Both the position numbers and the translations under genes were made by a program. Source: Glebionis coronaria (Eukaryota > Streptophyta > Magnoliopsida > Asterales > Asteraceae). From it: 64,000 bases of DNA. The DNA lies in contig JANFOE010000190.1 in the NCBI GenBank assembly GCA_025667525.1, forward strand, positions 746,501 through 810,500, read 5' to 3'. Below are positions 1 to 10,078 of the stretch, piece by piece. Below the pieces are notes generated by a model. The model was not told the origin of the DNA. It saw only the letters and a program-made list of their open reading frames with translations, and made no database searches. The number at the start of each line of letters is the position of its first letter. The stretch's first letter is position 1.

Positions 1-96
1 AAAACCTTTCAAGTATTCTCTCACTTTCTCTCTCTAGTTTCTCTCACTAGAAAACATCAACCCACTTCATAGATTCATAGGTTATCAATTTCTACA
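1..96 (+). repeat. 5' LTR of element A (3' part only)
   Basis: Matches 3421-3516 and ends ...TTTCTACA just before the primer binding site. It is C/T rich, typical of the R/U5 part of copia LTRs. The upstream part lies outside the window. Confidence 0.9.
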
Positions 97-98
97 TT

Positions 99-110
99 TG
101 GTATCAGAGC
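99..110 (+). other. Primer binding site of element A (tRNA-iMet type)
   Basis: TGGTATCAGAGC is the standard plant site complementary to the 3' end of initiator methionine tRNA. It starts two bases after the LTR end. Confidence 0.9.
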
Positions 111-146
111 TATGGGTTGGTCCCTAAGATAAATCGTAATTATGAT

Positions 147-929
147 ATGTATGCTGTCATAGGTGCATCTCATTGGGACGAACGAGTCAGAAGGGCGTAC
201 AGGGGTTGCTGCTTAGTCAATTCTGGAAGCTCAGTTAGATCCGATATCCGCATCTCCAGCATTTTAGGGATGAAAACAGAAGCCAAGAATGGCTACTATC
301 ATGTGACGGAAATTCGCTTGAAAAGGGAGGATGACAGGGAATACAGAATCCAGCAGGGAGATTTTTCCATCATTCGCCTTGAGGATATCGAAGATATGCT
401 GCTTCTGATGACCAGAGATCAACTGACACATATTCCTCGTGAAGACCTGATTGCGTTGAATACAGCACTTCGTATGTTCACACGAAGCGTTGTCATCAAG
501 TCACGAGTTGAAGATCTTCAGTTGGGAGTCGAAAGCTATCAGAGGAAGCTCAATTTAACCCGTCCTGTGAACCAAGTGTTACCTCAACATGTAGCAAGAT
601 GTCCCTATACCGGCATTTCTGTCCCGAATTACGGCATCTTCTACTTGAACAGTCGAGGTTTGATGAAGTTTATGAGGGTGGGGGAGCTCCACAAGTATAG
701 TGATGGAACTCTTATACAAGTCAGAGGAAAGTTGGAGCATCTGAACTCGGGTAAGACTTTGCCAGAAATGACGGAGGATTGGCATCCAGGTTATAAGCAG
801 ATGGCGAAGTACGTGATCAAAAAGATCGATCAAAAGCTCCGTGAACGTAGGTTGATGAGGAGCTTGGAAAGATTCGTGGGTGGTAGACCATATGGAGTGC
901 ACTACAGGACACTGCAACGATCCATCTGA
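147..929 (+). CDS. Element A ORF, copia-associated protein of unknown role
   Basis: An uninterrupted frame of about 260 codons starts at the first ATG in this frame; the frame is open back to 117 but without an earlier ATG. The protein is rich in Arg, Lys and Glu, with no zinc knuckle, DSG protease motif, DDE or YVDD motif. The phrase ESYQRKLNL (about residues 129-137) and the Arg-rich C terminus resemble, from memory, a protein segment often predicted in Asteraceae copia elements, where it lies near the gag/C-terminal module. That is recognition only, not a search result. The ORF starts about 35 bp after the primer binding site, where gag normally starts. It is intact, unlike most ORFs in this window, so the element may be recent or the ORF may be kept. 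Confidence 0.6.
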   Translation: MYAVIGASHWDERVRRAYRGCCLVNSGSSVRSDIRISSILGMKTEAKNGYYHVTEIRLKREDDREYRIQQGDFSIIRLEDIEDMLLLMTRDQLTHIPREDLIALNTALRMFTRSVVIKSRVEDLQLGVESYQRKLNLTRPVNQVLPQHVARCPYTGISVPNYGIFYLNSRGLMKFMRVGELHKYSDGTLIQVRGKLEHLNSGKTLPEMTEDWHPGYKQMAKYVIKKIDQKLRERRLMRSLERFVGGRPYGVHYRTLQRSI

Positions 930-2110
930 AAGGTCGTACATTTCAGGTCACTCTATATTGGTATTATTTGTGAATATGTATATTTGTGAATAATGTGCTT
1001 TAATGGCTTGTTGTAGTGTTAAGGTATGATAATTTTTCAAGAATTTCTCACGAGATTCTAAATCTTTCAAAATATATCATACTAAAGCACTACAACTACC
1101 CCTTATTAACTTAAGGGGGAGCAATCATTTGTTCTAAGGCCAAACATCAATTTCATTTTTACCCAAAGACCGGTTAATCCATTCAATATCCCAAATATTA
1201 ATGGTTAACATTTTGGATAAGGGGAGAAAATGGGATTAAGGAGATTTAAATGATACTTGGCTAAAATGAAAAAGACTTAAAGATTATCCAACTTAATATG
1301 TGTGAAAGCATGTGTTAAGGGGGAGCGTTTTTGATGAACAAAACACCTAAGGTACAAAACTTTTGATTTCAATATCACAAGTGCTTTAGGTGATTTTCAA
1401 TGATTTTTCATGGTGGCAATTCCTTCCCAAAACACGCTTAATTCACGACGGATGTGGTGACAAAAGGGTGGTAGGAATAGGTCTAGTCCAATGATTCATC
1501 AGAGCCGATGGAATCTTCCCAAGGACAATTCCCTAGATAGAATTAGAAGTCCTAGCAAAGATGGAGAAAGAATGTGAACGTAGCTGAATGCCGACCAAGT
1601 ACTTAAGCTAGCACTGGAACAATCACAACAAGGTGCTAGTGATGACGTATTGGTAAGCATAGAAGGGGTTGAAGAATGAAAAAGAAATGTAAAGATAAAG
1701 GGTGTAAAGAAAGAAGCCCTCCTTACAACTTTAGGCAGAAGCCGGGTCAATACATATGCTATTGAGGTCATTTTTGCTAATGATTCTCGGTATTGAAGAA
1801 AGACATCATGGACCCAGTGATGCAATGCACAACCCTTCCCCAGCTAACTCAAATATCTCTCAAAAGGTATTTGTTTTAATCACACGGAGATCAACACGTT
1901 ATCTATTGGTTTATTCACTCCGAATAGACTGGTATTGAAAAGGTGGCACTCCTCTCCAGCCATCGCTCACTAAATCAAAACGCACAATCGAGTCTAGAGC
2001 CAAGAGATCATCAAAAGTCTCATTAGGACACTTTCCATTTATTCCTTGCTTTCTCACACACTGTGAAAAGTAAGAGATTTTCATGAGTCCTACGCAGTAT
2101 TCCTGTAATA

Positions 2111-2483
2111 TTGCCAGAACATCCGAGTAATACGCAAGTATTACAATGAAGATGGAAATCCTGCTTGAGCCAACATCAAACAAGCTCATGGTAGGTTACA
2201 CGTGCGGTTCTTTTAGAACCAATCTTGTGAAAAACTGGAAGGTAACAGTGGTTTAATTCTTAATTGAACTTAAACTCGTTCCAGGCCTCTTCGCATTATC
2301 ATATGATCTTGCCAGAACACTCAGAGTGACTCTTTATTGACCACAGTGACGAGTGGAAATCCTTCTAGTGTCAACATCAAACAGCACTTGGTAGGTAACG
2401 CGCAAGATTCTTTATGAATTGAGCTCGTGACAACTGGAAAGCAACGATGGTGAAAATCTTAATTGAAATTCACTTGTTCCAGG
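2111..2483 (+). repeat. Imperfect direct duplication, period 198 bp
   Basis: Bases 2111-2285 and 2309-2483 align end to end with an exact 198 bp offset. Both begin TTGCCAGAAC and end GTTCCAGG, and share GGAAATCCT, AACATCAAAC and a run ending CTTAATTGAA. They have diverged substantially in between. Confidence 0.75.
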
Positions 2484-2730
2484 TTTCATGAATTGACGGC
2501 TTTTAATCACAAGGATAATTTATCCAAGTGATTCACTCTTTATGTTCGCAGTCAGCTTTGGACGGTCGAATAAAGAGAACGGGCTTACCCGCGAAATCCT
2601 GTCAGGAAGTTACTTAATTGAAACTATCCGTCACGGGTACGATATCTAATATCGTCCAACGGTCTTCACCGACCGGAGGTAAAATGCTACCGAATTAGAA
2701 TAAAATGTTCAAAGCCATTTTATTCGTGTC

Positions 2731-2834
2731 GTTGCTGTGTACCTGCTAAAGACGGTGGCGTTGCTGTGTACCTGTTGAAGATGGTGGCGTTGCTGTGTAC
2801 CAGTGAAGACGGTGGTGTTGCGGTGTACCTGTAA
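2731..2834 (+). repeat. 29-bp minisatellite, about four units
   Basis: Units starting GTTGCTGTGTACC begin at 2731, 2760 and 2789, and a variant at 2817. The spacing is 29, 29 and 28 bp. Confidence 0.85.
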
Positions 2835-3177
2835 AAGTCGTTCCCACATGCTTATGTCTTTTGCAACAAAGTTCAGCAAACATTCAAGAAAGTTCAAGAT
2901 GAAGTCTTCCGCTGTACCAAACTCTGAAGCTTTCGAGAATTCAACAAAAAGACGTAAGTGTGTGGAACATGAAGTCACGAGGAGGCAAAGTTCACAAGAA
3001 AGGCAAAGATCGCACGTGAAAGGCCAAAGAACAATGCTCTCAAGTCAAAGCCAAAAAGATCAAATCAACATATTCACAACAAAAGAAAGAAAAGAAGAAA
3101 AGACTACGAGCTAAAGAACGAAGACTTAGTATAGTATGCTAGGTTTAGAACTTTGTAAACGTGGAGTGACCTCCCTT

Positions 3178-3186
3178 AGGGGGAGA
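3178..3186 (+). other. Polypurine tract of element A
   Basis: AGGGGGAGA ends one base before the 3' LTR start TGTTAG. This is the usual place for plus-strand priming. Confidence 0.8.
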
Positions 3187-3356
3187 TTGTTAGAAATACG
3201 TTTTAACGTATATTAGAAGTATCGGTCACTCCACAATAATATTCATGTTGTAATAGCTCGTAGTTAGATAATAGTTGTTAGTTACTTATTAACTTAAGTA
3301 AGAACCGGTCCATGGGCTTGTCATGGACCGGCCCAAGCCCATGTTTAGCTTGGTGT

Positions 3357-3364
3357 TATAAATA
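3357..3364 (+). promoter_or_regulatory. TATA box in element A LTR
   Basis: TATAAATA lies about 170 bp into the LTR, upstream of the C/T-rich tract, as expected for a copia U3 promoter. Confidence 0.65.
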
Positions 3365-3388
3365 CCCCTTTCCACTAAGGAAAGGGGT
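3364..3388 (+). other. Perfect 10-bp hairpin directly after the TATA box
   Basis: Arms ACCCCTTTCC (3364-3373) and GGAAAGGGGT (3379-3388) pair perfectly around the loop ACTAA. It overlaps the last base of the TATA box, so it would lie at or near the transcript 5' end. Confidence 0.75.
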
Positions 3389-3739
3389 TGGTTGTTGTTC
3401 TATACACATTTCATATTAATAAAACCTTTCAAGTATTCTCTCACTTTCTCTCTCTAGTTTCTCTCACTAGAAAACATCAACCCACTTCATAGATTCATAG
3501 GTTATCAATTTCTACATGTTTGTGTTATTTATTTGTCTTGGGTAAAAGGTAGGACTGTTACCTACTTACCTAGACTCCTACATTGTTGAGATATTGTCAT
3601 GACATTTGTGTCACCTTTTATGACATTTCTAATTCATATAGTTCTCTCTATAGACACGTTGTTGTTGTGATGATATCCATATGTCGCGTCCCATATTCCG
3701 CCATGTTGGCGTGTGACATGTAGGGTCTAAAACATGACC

Positions 3740-3760
3740 TGTGACTAGTGGGTAGTCACA
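3740..3760. other. 7-bp perfect hairpin
   Basis: TGTGACT (3740-3746) and AGTCACA (3754-3760) flank the loop AGTGGGT. Confidence 0.6.
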
Positions 3761-3858
3761 AGGAGCTTCCTAAGCCAACGTTTGCTATTCCACATATTGA
3801 TGTTTTCAGTACCTTATTATTTTAACCATGATGTTTCATCGATATTGTTGTACTAATA

Positions 3859-4311
3859 TATGGATTGAACAACCGTCGTCCATACTTAGTTATGTGTCAT
3901 TGTTTTATGCATGATGTTCCTCGTGAACTTTGGTTAATATGGACTGAACTCTAGTAGTTCATACTTGGTCACATATTTTCTTTAAGTTTTGACAGTTGAT
4001 TTTCACCTATTTATTTACATGTATTATTGTTGTAGGTATTTAAGTGATGGTTGGTACAGGACTGACCACATTTATTCGCATGTGCTTTTATTCGAACTAT
4101 TTTGTTTTGGTGGACCGACTCATAGGCGTCCACCCTCGTTATGTCATTTTTGGTGAACCGACCATAGGCGTTCACCGTCGCCATACAAATTTTTTAATAA
4201 ACCATGCTTTATAAACTGTTCCATGCATCATTTTCTTATGTTAATCTTATTTTCTAATCTGATTAATCATGTAAAATTTTGATTTTGTGAACCAACCCAT
4301 GGTCGTCCACA
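3859..4311. repeat. Five dispersed copies of a 7-bp-stem, 11-12-nt-loop hairpin
   Basis: Arm pairs are TATGGAT/GTCCATA (3859-3884), TATGGAC/GTTCATA (3938-3963), GGTGGAC/GTCCACC (4109-4134), GGTGAAC/GTTCACC (4152-4176) and TGTGAAC/GTCCACA (4286-4311). Loops are 12, 12, 12, 11 and 12 nt. Arms change in a mostly compensated way; the last copy has one mismatch. Confidence 0.65.
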
Positions 4312-4751
4312 CCAGTGATTTTTCGGATTTCATTTCATTACAGTCACATTTCTTTCATGTCCCCTCATTAATTGTTATGTTCTTTATGTCAAATTATGTT
4401 TTCAAGCTATCATGGTTAACTTCGTTTTCATGCTGATTATGTTTTATACTCCTTTATGTTAATTTCGTCTCATGTTCCTTCGTGTTGATTCTTCTTTCAT
4501 GCTAGACATAGATTGATTGTATTTAATCATCCTCTCATGATAGTCATGGTTGGTTTTCATTGATCATGTTTTCATGTTGGTTATCAGTTAATTCCGTTTA
4601 ATCATGCTTGGTGCTTCTTATACAATTTGAACTATGTCTACGCTAATTTAGCTGGACAATTACATTGTACTGTTAAGTTTGGTTTTAACCATTTGATCTT
4701 TTACCTTCCTTTAGAATAATGACAGATGATTGACCCCTTAACAATTATCTC

Positions 4752-4885
4752 ATGTGCATTCTATGTGTACTCCATGTACCATATTCCACATGTACTCCAT
4801 GTATCGTATTCCATGTGTACTAAACGTACCATAATGCATGTGTATTCACTTACAATACTCCACGAGTATTCGCTAGACGATTCTC
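4752..4885 (+). repeat. Degenerate tandem repeat, about 25-bp period
   Basis: Successive variants of ATGTGTACTCCATGTACC alternate with ATATTCC-like blocks through this stretch, about five units. Confidence 0.5.
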
Positions 4886-4923
4886 AATCATCTCAGGCAT
4901 ATTCTACTTGCTGATATTATACA

Positions 4924-5035
4924 AGATGCTGATGCCGCTCATAACTTAAGGATGTTACTAAATGTTGATGCTGCTTGTTATTTGGAGACGCTACGAGATG
5001 CTTATGCTGTTCACAACCTGGAGACTACTATACGA
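4924..5035 (+). repeat. Degenerate tandem repeat, about 37-bp period, three units
   Basis: Three units each contain a form of GATGCTGATGCCGCTC followed by a TT(A/G)(A/G)GGA-like block and TACTA or TACGA. Confidence 0.5.
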
Positions 5036-7384
5036 AGACAAAGGAGTTAGATCAAAGCGATCGGACAAGAAGATGCTTCACCACCAGACGATTTCCATCA
5101 CAATCCATGTCCCTACTTTTTAGTTATATGTCACACGTGATTCAGTTGTCTTTCAGTCACATGAATGAGAACAGGTACCAGCCAGCCACTCAGCTGAATA
5201 GTTACATTAATCACCGTCATGAGAATGACCATCATGGAACTGACAGATAAGACGATAGCAACTACTATTGTGACAGTAACTATTTCAGCAATCACGACAG
5301 AACACCGGCCACGGACGTGATCAGAAATATAAAAGGTCAGCAGTCCAACCAATCCGCAAATTCTAGCATGATAACCTAAGAGTTTCAATTTTATTCGTTC
5401 CACCCTCGAGACATCAGTCAAGACACATGTCTCACGCACATTTTTTTGACGAAACATGTCAAGACATCAATCAAGACGCATGTCATAAGCAGTTTTTCTC
5501 AAGACACGACTCACATCTATCTTCTAAAACATCCCTAAGAAATTTAGGGTACCCTCTAAGGGGTATATCCATTTTATGGTGCCATGTACTAATCTGGTCA
5601 CAAGAATTTCAATACCAACACTGGCATATTATTCGCGTTTAGACACGGAGGATTCGTTATGCGTGAGACAGGCAAAACACATTCAGTGAGATCTGTCCCG
5701 TTTGCTTCATGACACTTTCATTTCTTGATTTCATATTTCATTATCCATGACCATAAAGGACACCGTTCGTATCACCCAGGTATACGAAGGTTTTCCTTCA
5801 GTCTAATGATAAGATCCAATCTGATAACGCACTTACCTCGGACAGATACGAGTTAAATATGATTCTGATTATGGACTACGAATAGCACACCATGCTACGA
5901 TTGGTCGCCATTTATATCAGATTATGTATAGTGATGTGCAGGCTCCTGAATACATTCAGCATGGTTTTCCATCTGGAAAATCTGTACAAATTATTTATGC
6001 TTTACAAGCATGTGTTTGTTATCCCAAAGATGCAAGATCTTCCAGCTATTGGTTATGACAAAACTTACGTCTATCCTCAAGATTCACACAATCCTTGATG
6101 TTGGTCAAGTGCCTATTCGATCATACGAATGTCTATCGATTCCCTCGCAGTCAACTTGTTCGGCTCTCAATGATTCTCCCTCGTGCAGTACTATCCTTTT
6201 TCCTTTGCCATGAATCATACAGGCACTCTCAACCATAGTAACTTGGTACTTAAGTATTTGAAAATTTTCCCTTACTCCGCTTCAATCTCGTTGGCTCCAC
6301 ATGAATGTCGTTATTGCTTACGTCAGGTCGTGGTATGTGTACTTCTTGCATTTAAACTTCACGCTTATAAAACTTTGCTTATAACCTCTCTTTCCTTTAC
6401 CCTCGAGAAATTCTCAAATGTATTTGATAGTCATGATCACTAGCTTATCCACATACGTTCACGAGCACCTGACCCACTCACTCCATTAACTCCGATGGTG
6501 CATTCGTTGATCCTTAAAGCATAATAGTAGGTTTAGAGTGTCTGCCATGCACTTTGACAATAACCTTAATTATTTCCTCCTCGTGAACTCTTAACTAACG
6601 ATAACTCAAGCGAAAATTCTACCTCACTCGACTCGCGTTAATCTTCGCGTATCCTAACAACACATTATCCTCTTCAATAACAACACGGCTCGTCCATAAC
6701 GAATAACTAATTCGAACAAACATTTCCCTCACAACTCTTTCAATTGTTCCAACAACTCTTACATACCCAAAGGTGCTCAACGTCACCTCCCTTCACTTCG
6801 ATGTCATATCTTGTAACACCCCATCTGTTAAGATGGAATGCTATAGTAAATTATGGCATATCATCAAAGCATGCAAGGTAAATGTCTAAAAATTCATGAC
6901 CATAAATAGAAATACCAGAATCAAACATCGGTAGTCTAAGTAAGTCACACACAAGAAATATTAAGTACTATAAATGAAAGGACTAAACAATGTCCATATG
7001 AAGTAACGTATGAAAAGTTGGAATAAATTCATAAGGTAAAAGAGGCCGGATAGCTTCCATCTAAATGCACATACTCTGGAGTTCCTACTTGCGACCTTGG
7101 GTACCTGCCGTTTGGGAACATGGAAAATGGAAAACGGCTAAGCATAACGCTTAGTGCACGGATATATAGCATAACGTAAAGACATAAAGGAATGAAATCA
7201 TATAAGGCATATAAAGCATGAATTGCAGCGGAAATGAATAAGTCCTACGAAAACCTAGATGTATGTCATGTTTACTGGTTTTATTTCTTAAAACATAGCT
7301 TATGTTACTTATGAAAATCTGTATTAGTTTATTATACCAAAAGCCAATATAGGTCATGAGGTCAACAATGTGCATGAATACTTG

Positions 7385-7659
7385 GAGGGATGACCTCGTC
7401 ATGCAAATTAGAGGGGATGCCTCTAATTAATTGGTAATGGGTAGGAGGGATCAGCTCCTTGTGAAGGATGCAAGGCACACACCACATTCACCATGAAATC
7501 CTGACTGAAACTGAACCTAGGATGCACCATACGCCCCACATGATAATACTATTATAATAATGGCCAAATAACTGAAAGGGACGCCACGGGCTATCACTCC
7601 GCCGTGGTGAAGTCGTAACACTAGTGCCTCTAGTGTTATGGTTATGGTACCTCCATAAC
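7385..7659. repeat. Hairpin array in region C
   Basis: Six inverted repeats were read directly: GAGG/CCTC (7385-7397), AATTAGAGG/CCTCTAATT (7406-7428, 9 bp), AGGAG/CTCCT (7443-7459), CCACGG/CCGTGG (7584-7607, 12-nt loop), TAACACTA/TAGTGTTA (7616-7638, 8 bp) and GTTATGG/CCATAAC (7641-7659). The first three share a GGAT-containing loop. Confidence 0.65.
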
Positions 7660-8000
7660 TAGGTGAAACTGGTCATGCATGTATATGGCTAAGGTAACTA
7701 ATAAAACAAAAGCATTTAATCTGTAACTACTGGGGAAAACAATTGGTTGCATACGGGAAATCCTAATAAAGGAAGAGGTTGTCCTTACTGAAGGACGGGA
7801 AATCCGTACCTTATGTCTAGTAGAAGCTAACGGAAACGCTGAACAAACTACTCCGCCTTGACGGATAATACTACATAAGAATAGGAACGTGTATGAGTTG
7901 TCTAAATTACATGTATTTTTACTGGTTCTATGTGTTATTAGCTTGTTATAGTTATTCAGTCATGTTTTAGTATGTTATTATGTTATCTGTAGTTATACTG

Positions 8001-8005
8001 ATGTT
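8001..8005. repeat. Target site duplication of element D, left
   Basis: ATGTT directly before the left LTR is repeated at 54041-54045 directly after the right LTR. Confidence 0.9.
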
Positions 8006-8522
8006 TGTTGGGAATAAATTATAGCCAGTCTACTTGAGCGCTGATAAGAGTAAAACAAGCGTTAACAGGAGTAAAACAAACGCTGACTGATCAAGCGTTG
8101 ACAAGAAGAAGTCAAGCGTTGATACATTGATGACAAGCACTGATGGAAGGATATACTCTACGCGTTTATTGTATTCTAGATTACTTCTAGTAAAGATAGG
8201 AACAACAATGTATTTTCTATATTTATCTTTACCTAGAATAGTTGATACGTAGATTATTGTACAAGGCTTCTTAAGTCTATAAAAGAAGACCTTTAGGTTA
8301 ATGTTCAATATAAGTTTTCATACATTAAACACTTTCATTGTAAGCAAGTTTGATATCATTAATCAAAGTGAAAGTTTGTTTACATCTTGTGTGTTCTTGT
8401 TTAAGTGTTAATTCTACATAACACTTAGATTGTCATATACATATACAAAGGTTTCTCTAAGTGTATTACTTGATCTAATCTCGTATACATAAAGCTAAAT
8501 CGATCTAAATTTGGGATCAACA
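8006..8522 (+). repeat. 5' LTR of element D
   Basis: 517 bp, TG...CA ends. Its first 150 bases contain degenerate copies of the CG(T/C)TGACA motif seen throughout the element. TATAAAAG lies at 8278-8285. Confidence 0.95.
8278..8285 (+). promoter_or_regulatory. TATA box in element D LTR
   Basis: TATAAAAG lies inside an inverted repeat (GGCTTCTT upstream, AAGAAGACC downstream), so it would be in the loop. The same box occurs in the right LTR. Confidence 0.65.
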
Positions 8523-8524
8523 AG

Positions 8525-8536
8525 TGGTATCAGAGC
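8525..8536 (+). other. Primer binding site of element D (tRNA-iMet type)
   Basis: TGGTATCAGAGC starts two bases after the LTR end. Confidence 0.95.
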
Positions 8537-8620
8537 TTGTTGAGGAACTTTTGATCTTAAAGAACACAAGAACCCTAAAATCACCAAAACCCTAATTTTC
8601 TCAAAACCTTAAACAACATC

Positions 8621-10078
8621 ATGTCAAATCCAGAAATAACCTCTTCCTCCTCACCTTTGCCAAACATCAAGATTCCCATGCTTGATGCAACCAACTTTGA
8701 ATTGTGGAAATTCAACTTTGAGCAATATCTGGGGATCTATGACTACACTCTCTGGGAGATCATTGAGTATGGAAACACATTCAATAGAGCTGAAAAGGTT
8801 GTTGCTGCTATTGCTACAAGAACTATTGTTGCTGGATGTCCAGAAGCAGATAAGAAAGAAAAACCTGATGATGGTAGAGTTGTGTCTGCTGAAGACATAG
8901 CAAAAAGAAGGGTTGATATGAAAACCCTAAATATTCTAAAAGTATCTTTGGGACAAGAGAACCAGCATAAATACAGAGGTTATGATTCTGCTAAAGACCT
9001 TTGGGTAGCTCTTGAAGTTGCATATGGTGGCAATGAAGATACTAGGGAAGAAAAGAAGAAGCAACTCATGCATGATTATGCTGTTTTCAAGGCTCAACCT
9101 AATGAGAAGCTTAGCAGTGTGAGAAGCAGACTGCTTGACATCACAAGCAAGCTCTCCTTCATGGGGACACAGCTTGGTGATGTTGACATTAATGCTACGT
9201 TTCTTAAATGTCTTGGTGATGCGTGGAAGATTGAGGCAAGATCTATTCTTGCCAATAACACTCACAAAAGTTCCACGTTTGATGATATCTACAACAAACT
9301 AAAGCTGTTGGAGAATGAAACTCTTTTTAAGCATGGAAGTAAGTCAACTAATAGTAACATGGCCTTCTTCTCACATAGTGAAGGCCGATTTGATCAGAAG
9401 GACTCTTACATGCATCTAGTTACTGGATCATCATGTGTCAACGCTGGAACATGTCCTGTCAACGCCTCCTATTCAGACGCTGACACATACAAAAGTGACT
9501 CACCAAGAGTTAAACCTGCTGGTTTGGACCTAGATACTGTGTGTGCTTATATTGCTTCTTTGCCCAATGGTTCAGTGATTACATATGAGGACCTTGAGCA
9601 GATAAGTGATGAACACTTGGAAGAGATGGATATTAAGTGGAACATGGCTCTTGCTAGTATAAGAGCAAACATGTGGAATAGAAGGTTTAAGAAGAAGATG
9701 ACCTTCAATGCAAAGGACACAGCTGGATTTGATAAATCCAAAGTTGAGTGCTACAACTGTCATCGTATGGGGCACTTCATAAGGGAATGCAGATCTCCTA
9801 GAAGATCTGATGCTGGTAAACCCTCAAGCCAAATCGTTAAGGCTCAGGATCCTAAGGCCATGGTTGCAGTTCAAGGAATTGATGGTATGGGATGGGACTG
9901 GAGCTATTTGGCTAAGGATGTGGAAGAGGATAAAGCTTTGGTTGCTGAAATTGAAGAAGAAGAGCATGTTCAATATGCTCTCATGGCACACTCCTCCTCT
10001 TCATCAGATAATGAGGTATACGATGATGCTTTTTGTAGTAAGGGTTGTAGGTTAAATACTGAGAAACTTAACAAATAG
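8621..10078 (+). CDS. gag: Element D gag, N-terminal part
   Basis: Starts at the first ATG after the leader. It encodes the capsid/nucleocapsid precursor that packages element RNA in cytoplasmic particles. The N-terminal half (about residues 15-240) looks like the copia gag family (UBN2/DUF4219 type: a Trp-rich start followed by helical segments). A zinc knuckle CX2CX4HX4C is at C377, C380, H385, C390 (CYNCHRMGHFIREC). Residues about 270-290 hold the V-N-A-G/A-D-T phrases made by the CG(T/C)TGACA motif. The acidic tail ends at a TAG (10076-10078), but the same frame runs on, so this stop is probably a mutation and not the natural end. Confidence 0.85.
   Translation: MSNPEITSSSSPLPNIKIPMLDATNFELWKFNFEQYLGIYDYTLWEIIEYGNTFNRAEKVVAAIATRTIVAGCPEADKKEKPDDGRVVSAEDIAKRRVDMKTLNILKVSLGQENQHKYRGYDSAKDLWVALEVAYGGNEDTREEKKKQLMHDYAVFKAQPNEKLSSVRSRLLDITSKLSFMGTQLGDVDINATFLKCLGDAWKIEARSILANNTHKSSTFDDIYNKLKLLENETLFKHGSKSTNSNMAFFSHSEGRFDQKDSYMHLVTGSSCVNAGTCPVNASYSDADTYKSDSPRVKPAGLDLDTVCAYIASLPNGSVITYEDLEQISDEHLEEMDIKWNMALASIRANMWNRRFKKKMTFNAKDTAGFDKSKVECYNCHRMGHFIRECRSPRRSDAGKPSSQIVKAQDPKAMVAVQGIDGMGWDWSYLAKDVEEDKALVAEIEEEEHVQYALMAHSSSSSDNEVYDDAFCSKGCRLNTEKLNK

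Larger units (their letters stand above)
930..3177 (+). other. Internal noncoding region of element A
   Basis: About 2.2 kb with only short open frames and no recognisable protein. It contains several purine-tract-like AAGGGGGAG stretches (near 1113 and 1318), a 198-bp-period duplication and a 29-bp tandem repeat, annotated separately. Stops occur in all frames, so I read it as noncoding filler of a non-autonomous element. Confidence 0.6.
1..3516 (+). mobile_element. Element A: small non-autonomous Ty1/copia-type LTR element
   Basis: The first 96 bases recur almost exactly at 3421-3516, just inside the end of a 329 bp LTR that starts TGTTAG and ends CTACA. An initiator-Met-type primer binding site follows the left copy and a purine tract precedes the right copy, so this is an LTR element in plus orientation. 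The window cuts off the start of the 5' LTR. The internal region is about 3.1 kb and holds one ORF near the left end. No protease, integrase, reverse transcriptase or RNase H motif was found, so it must depend on another copia element for movement. Left-flank target duplication cannot be checked. Confidence 0.85.
3188..3516 (+). repeat. 3' LTR of element A
   Basis: A 329 bp LTR starting TGTTAG and ending CTACA. Its last 96 bases match the left end of the window. It carries a TATA box followed at once by a strong hairpin, then a C/T-rich tract. Confidence 0.9.
3517..6821. other. Region B: old repeat-derived DNA without a gene
   Basis: About 3.3 kb with only short open frames, none with a recognisable domain. 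It contains a family of short hairpins (3740-4311), tandem repeats (4752-5035) and long stretches of ordinary AT-rich sequence. The 12-mer TCACAAGGAGCT at 3756-3767 recurs in reverse complement near 7454-7465 in region C. Part of B may therefore be an old LTR of a related family in the opposite orientation. No LTR ends or target duplications were found. Confidence 0.5.
6822..8005 (-). mobile_element. Region C: part of a gypsy-type LTR, split by element D
   Basis: The stretch starts TGTAACACCCC, the same end as the D2 and F LTRs, and shows a comparable layout: a short block with TACCTG, AACATG and a repeated CTAAGCATAACG-like phrase lies a few hundred bases in. That points to a related gypsy LTR in minus orientation, with the 3' end of the LTR at 6822. 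No primer binding site lies to its left, so this is probably the 3' LTR. Element D inserted at 8005 and the rest should continue at 54046, but the far end was not identified. It contains at least five short hairpins. Confidence 0.5.

Noticed and set aside
99..110. tRNA-like sequences at LTR borders
   Set aside because: They are 12-15 base primer binding sites, not tRNA genes; no cloverleaf or promoter boxes follow.
5892..6443. Short overlapping ORFs in region B as host genes
   Set aside because: 60-90 codons each, no domain, no codon pattern and no promoter or splice context; expected by chance.
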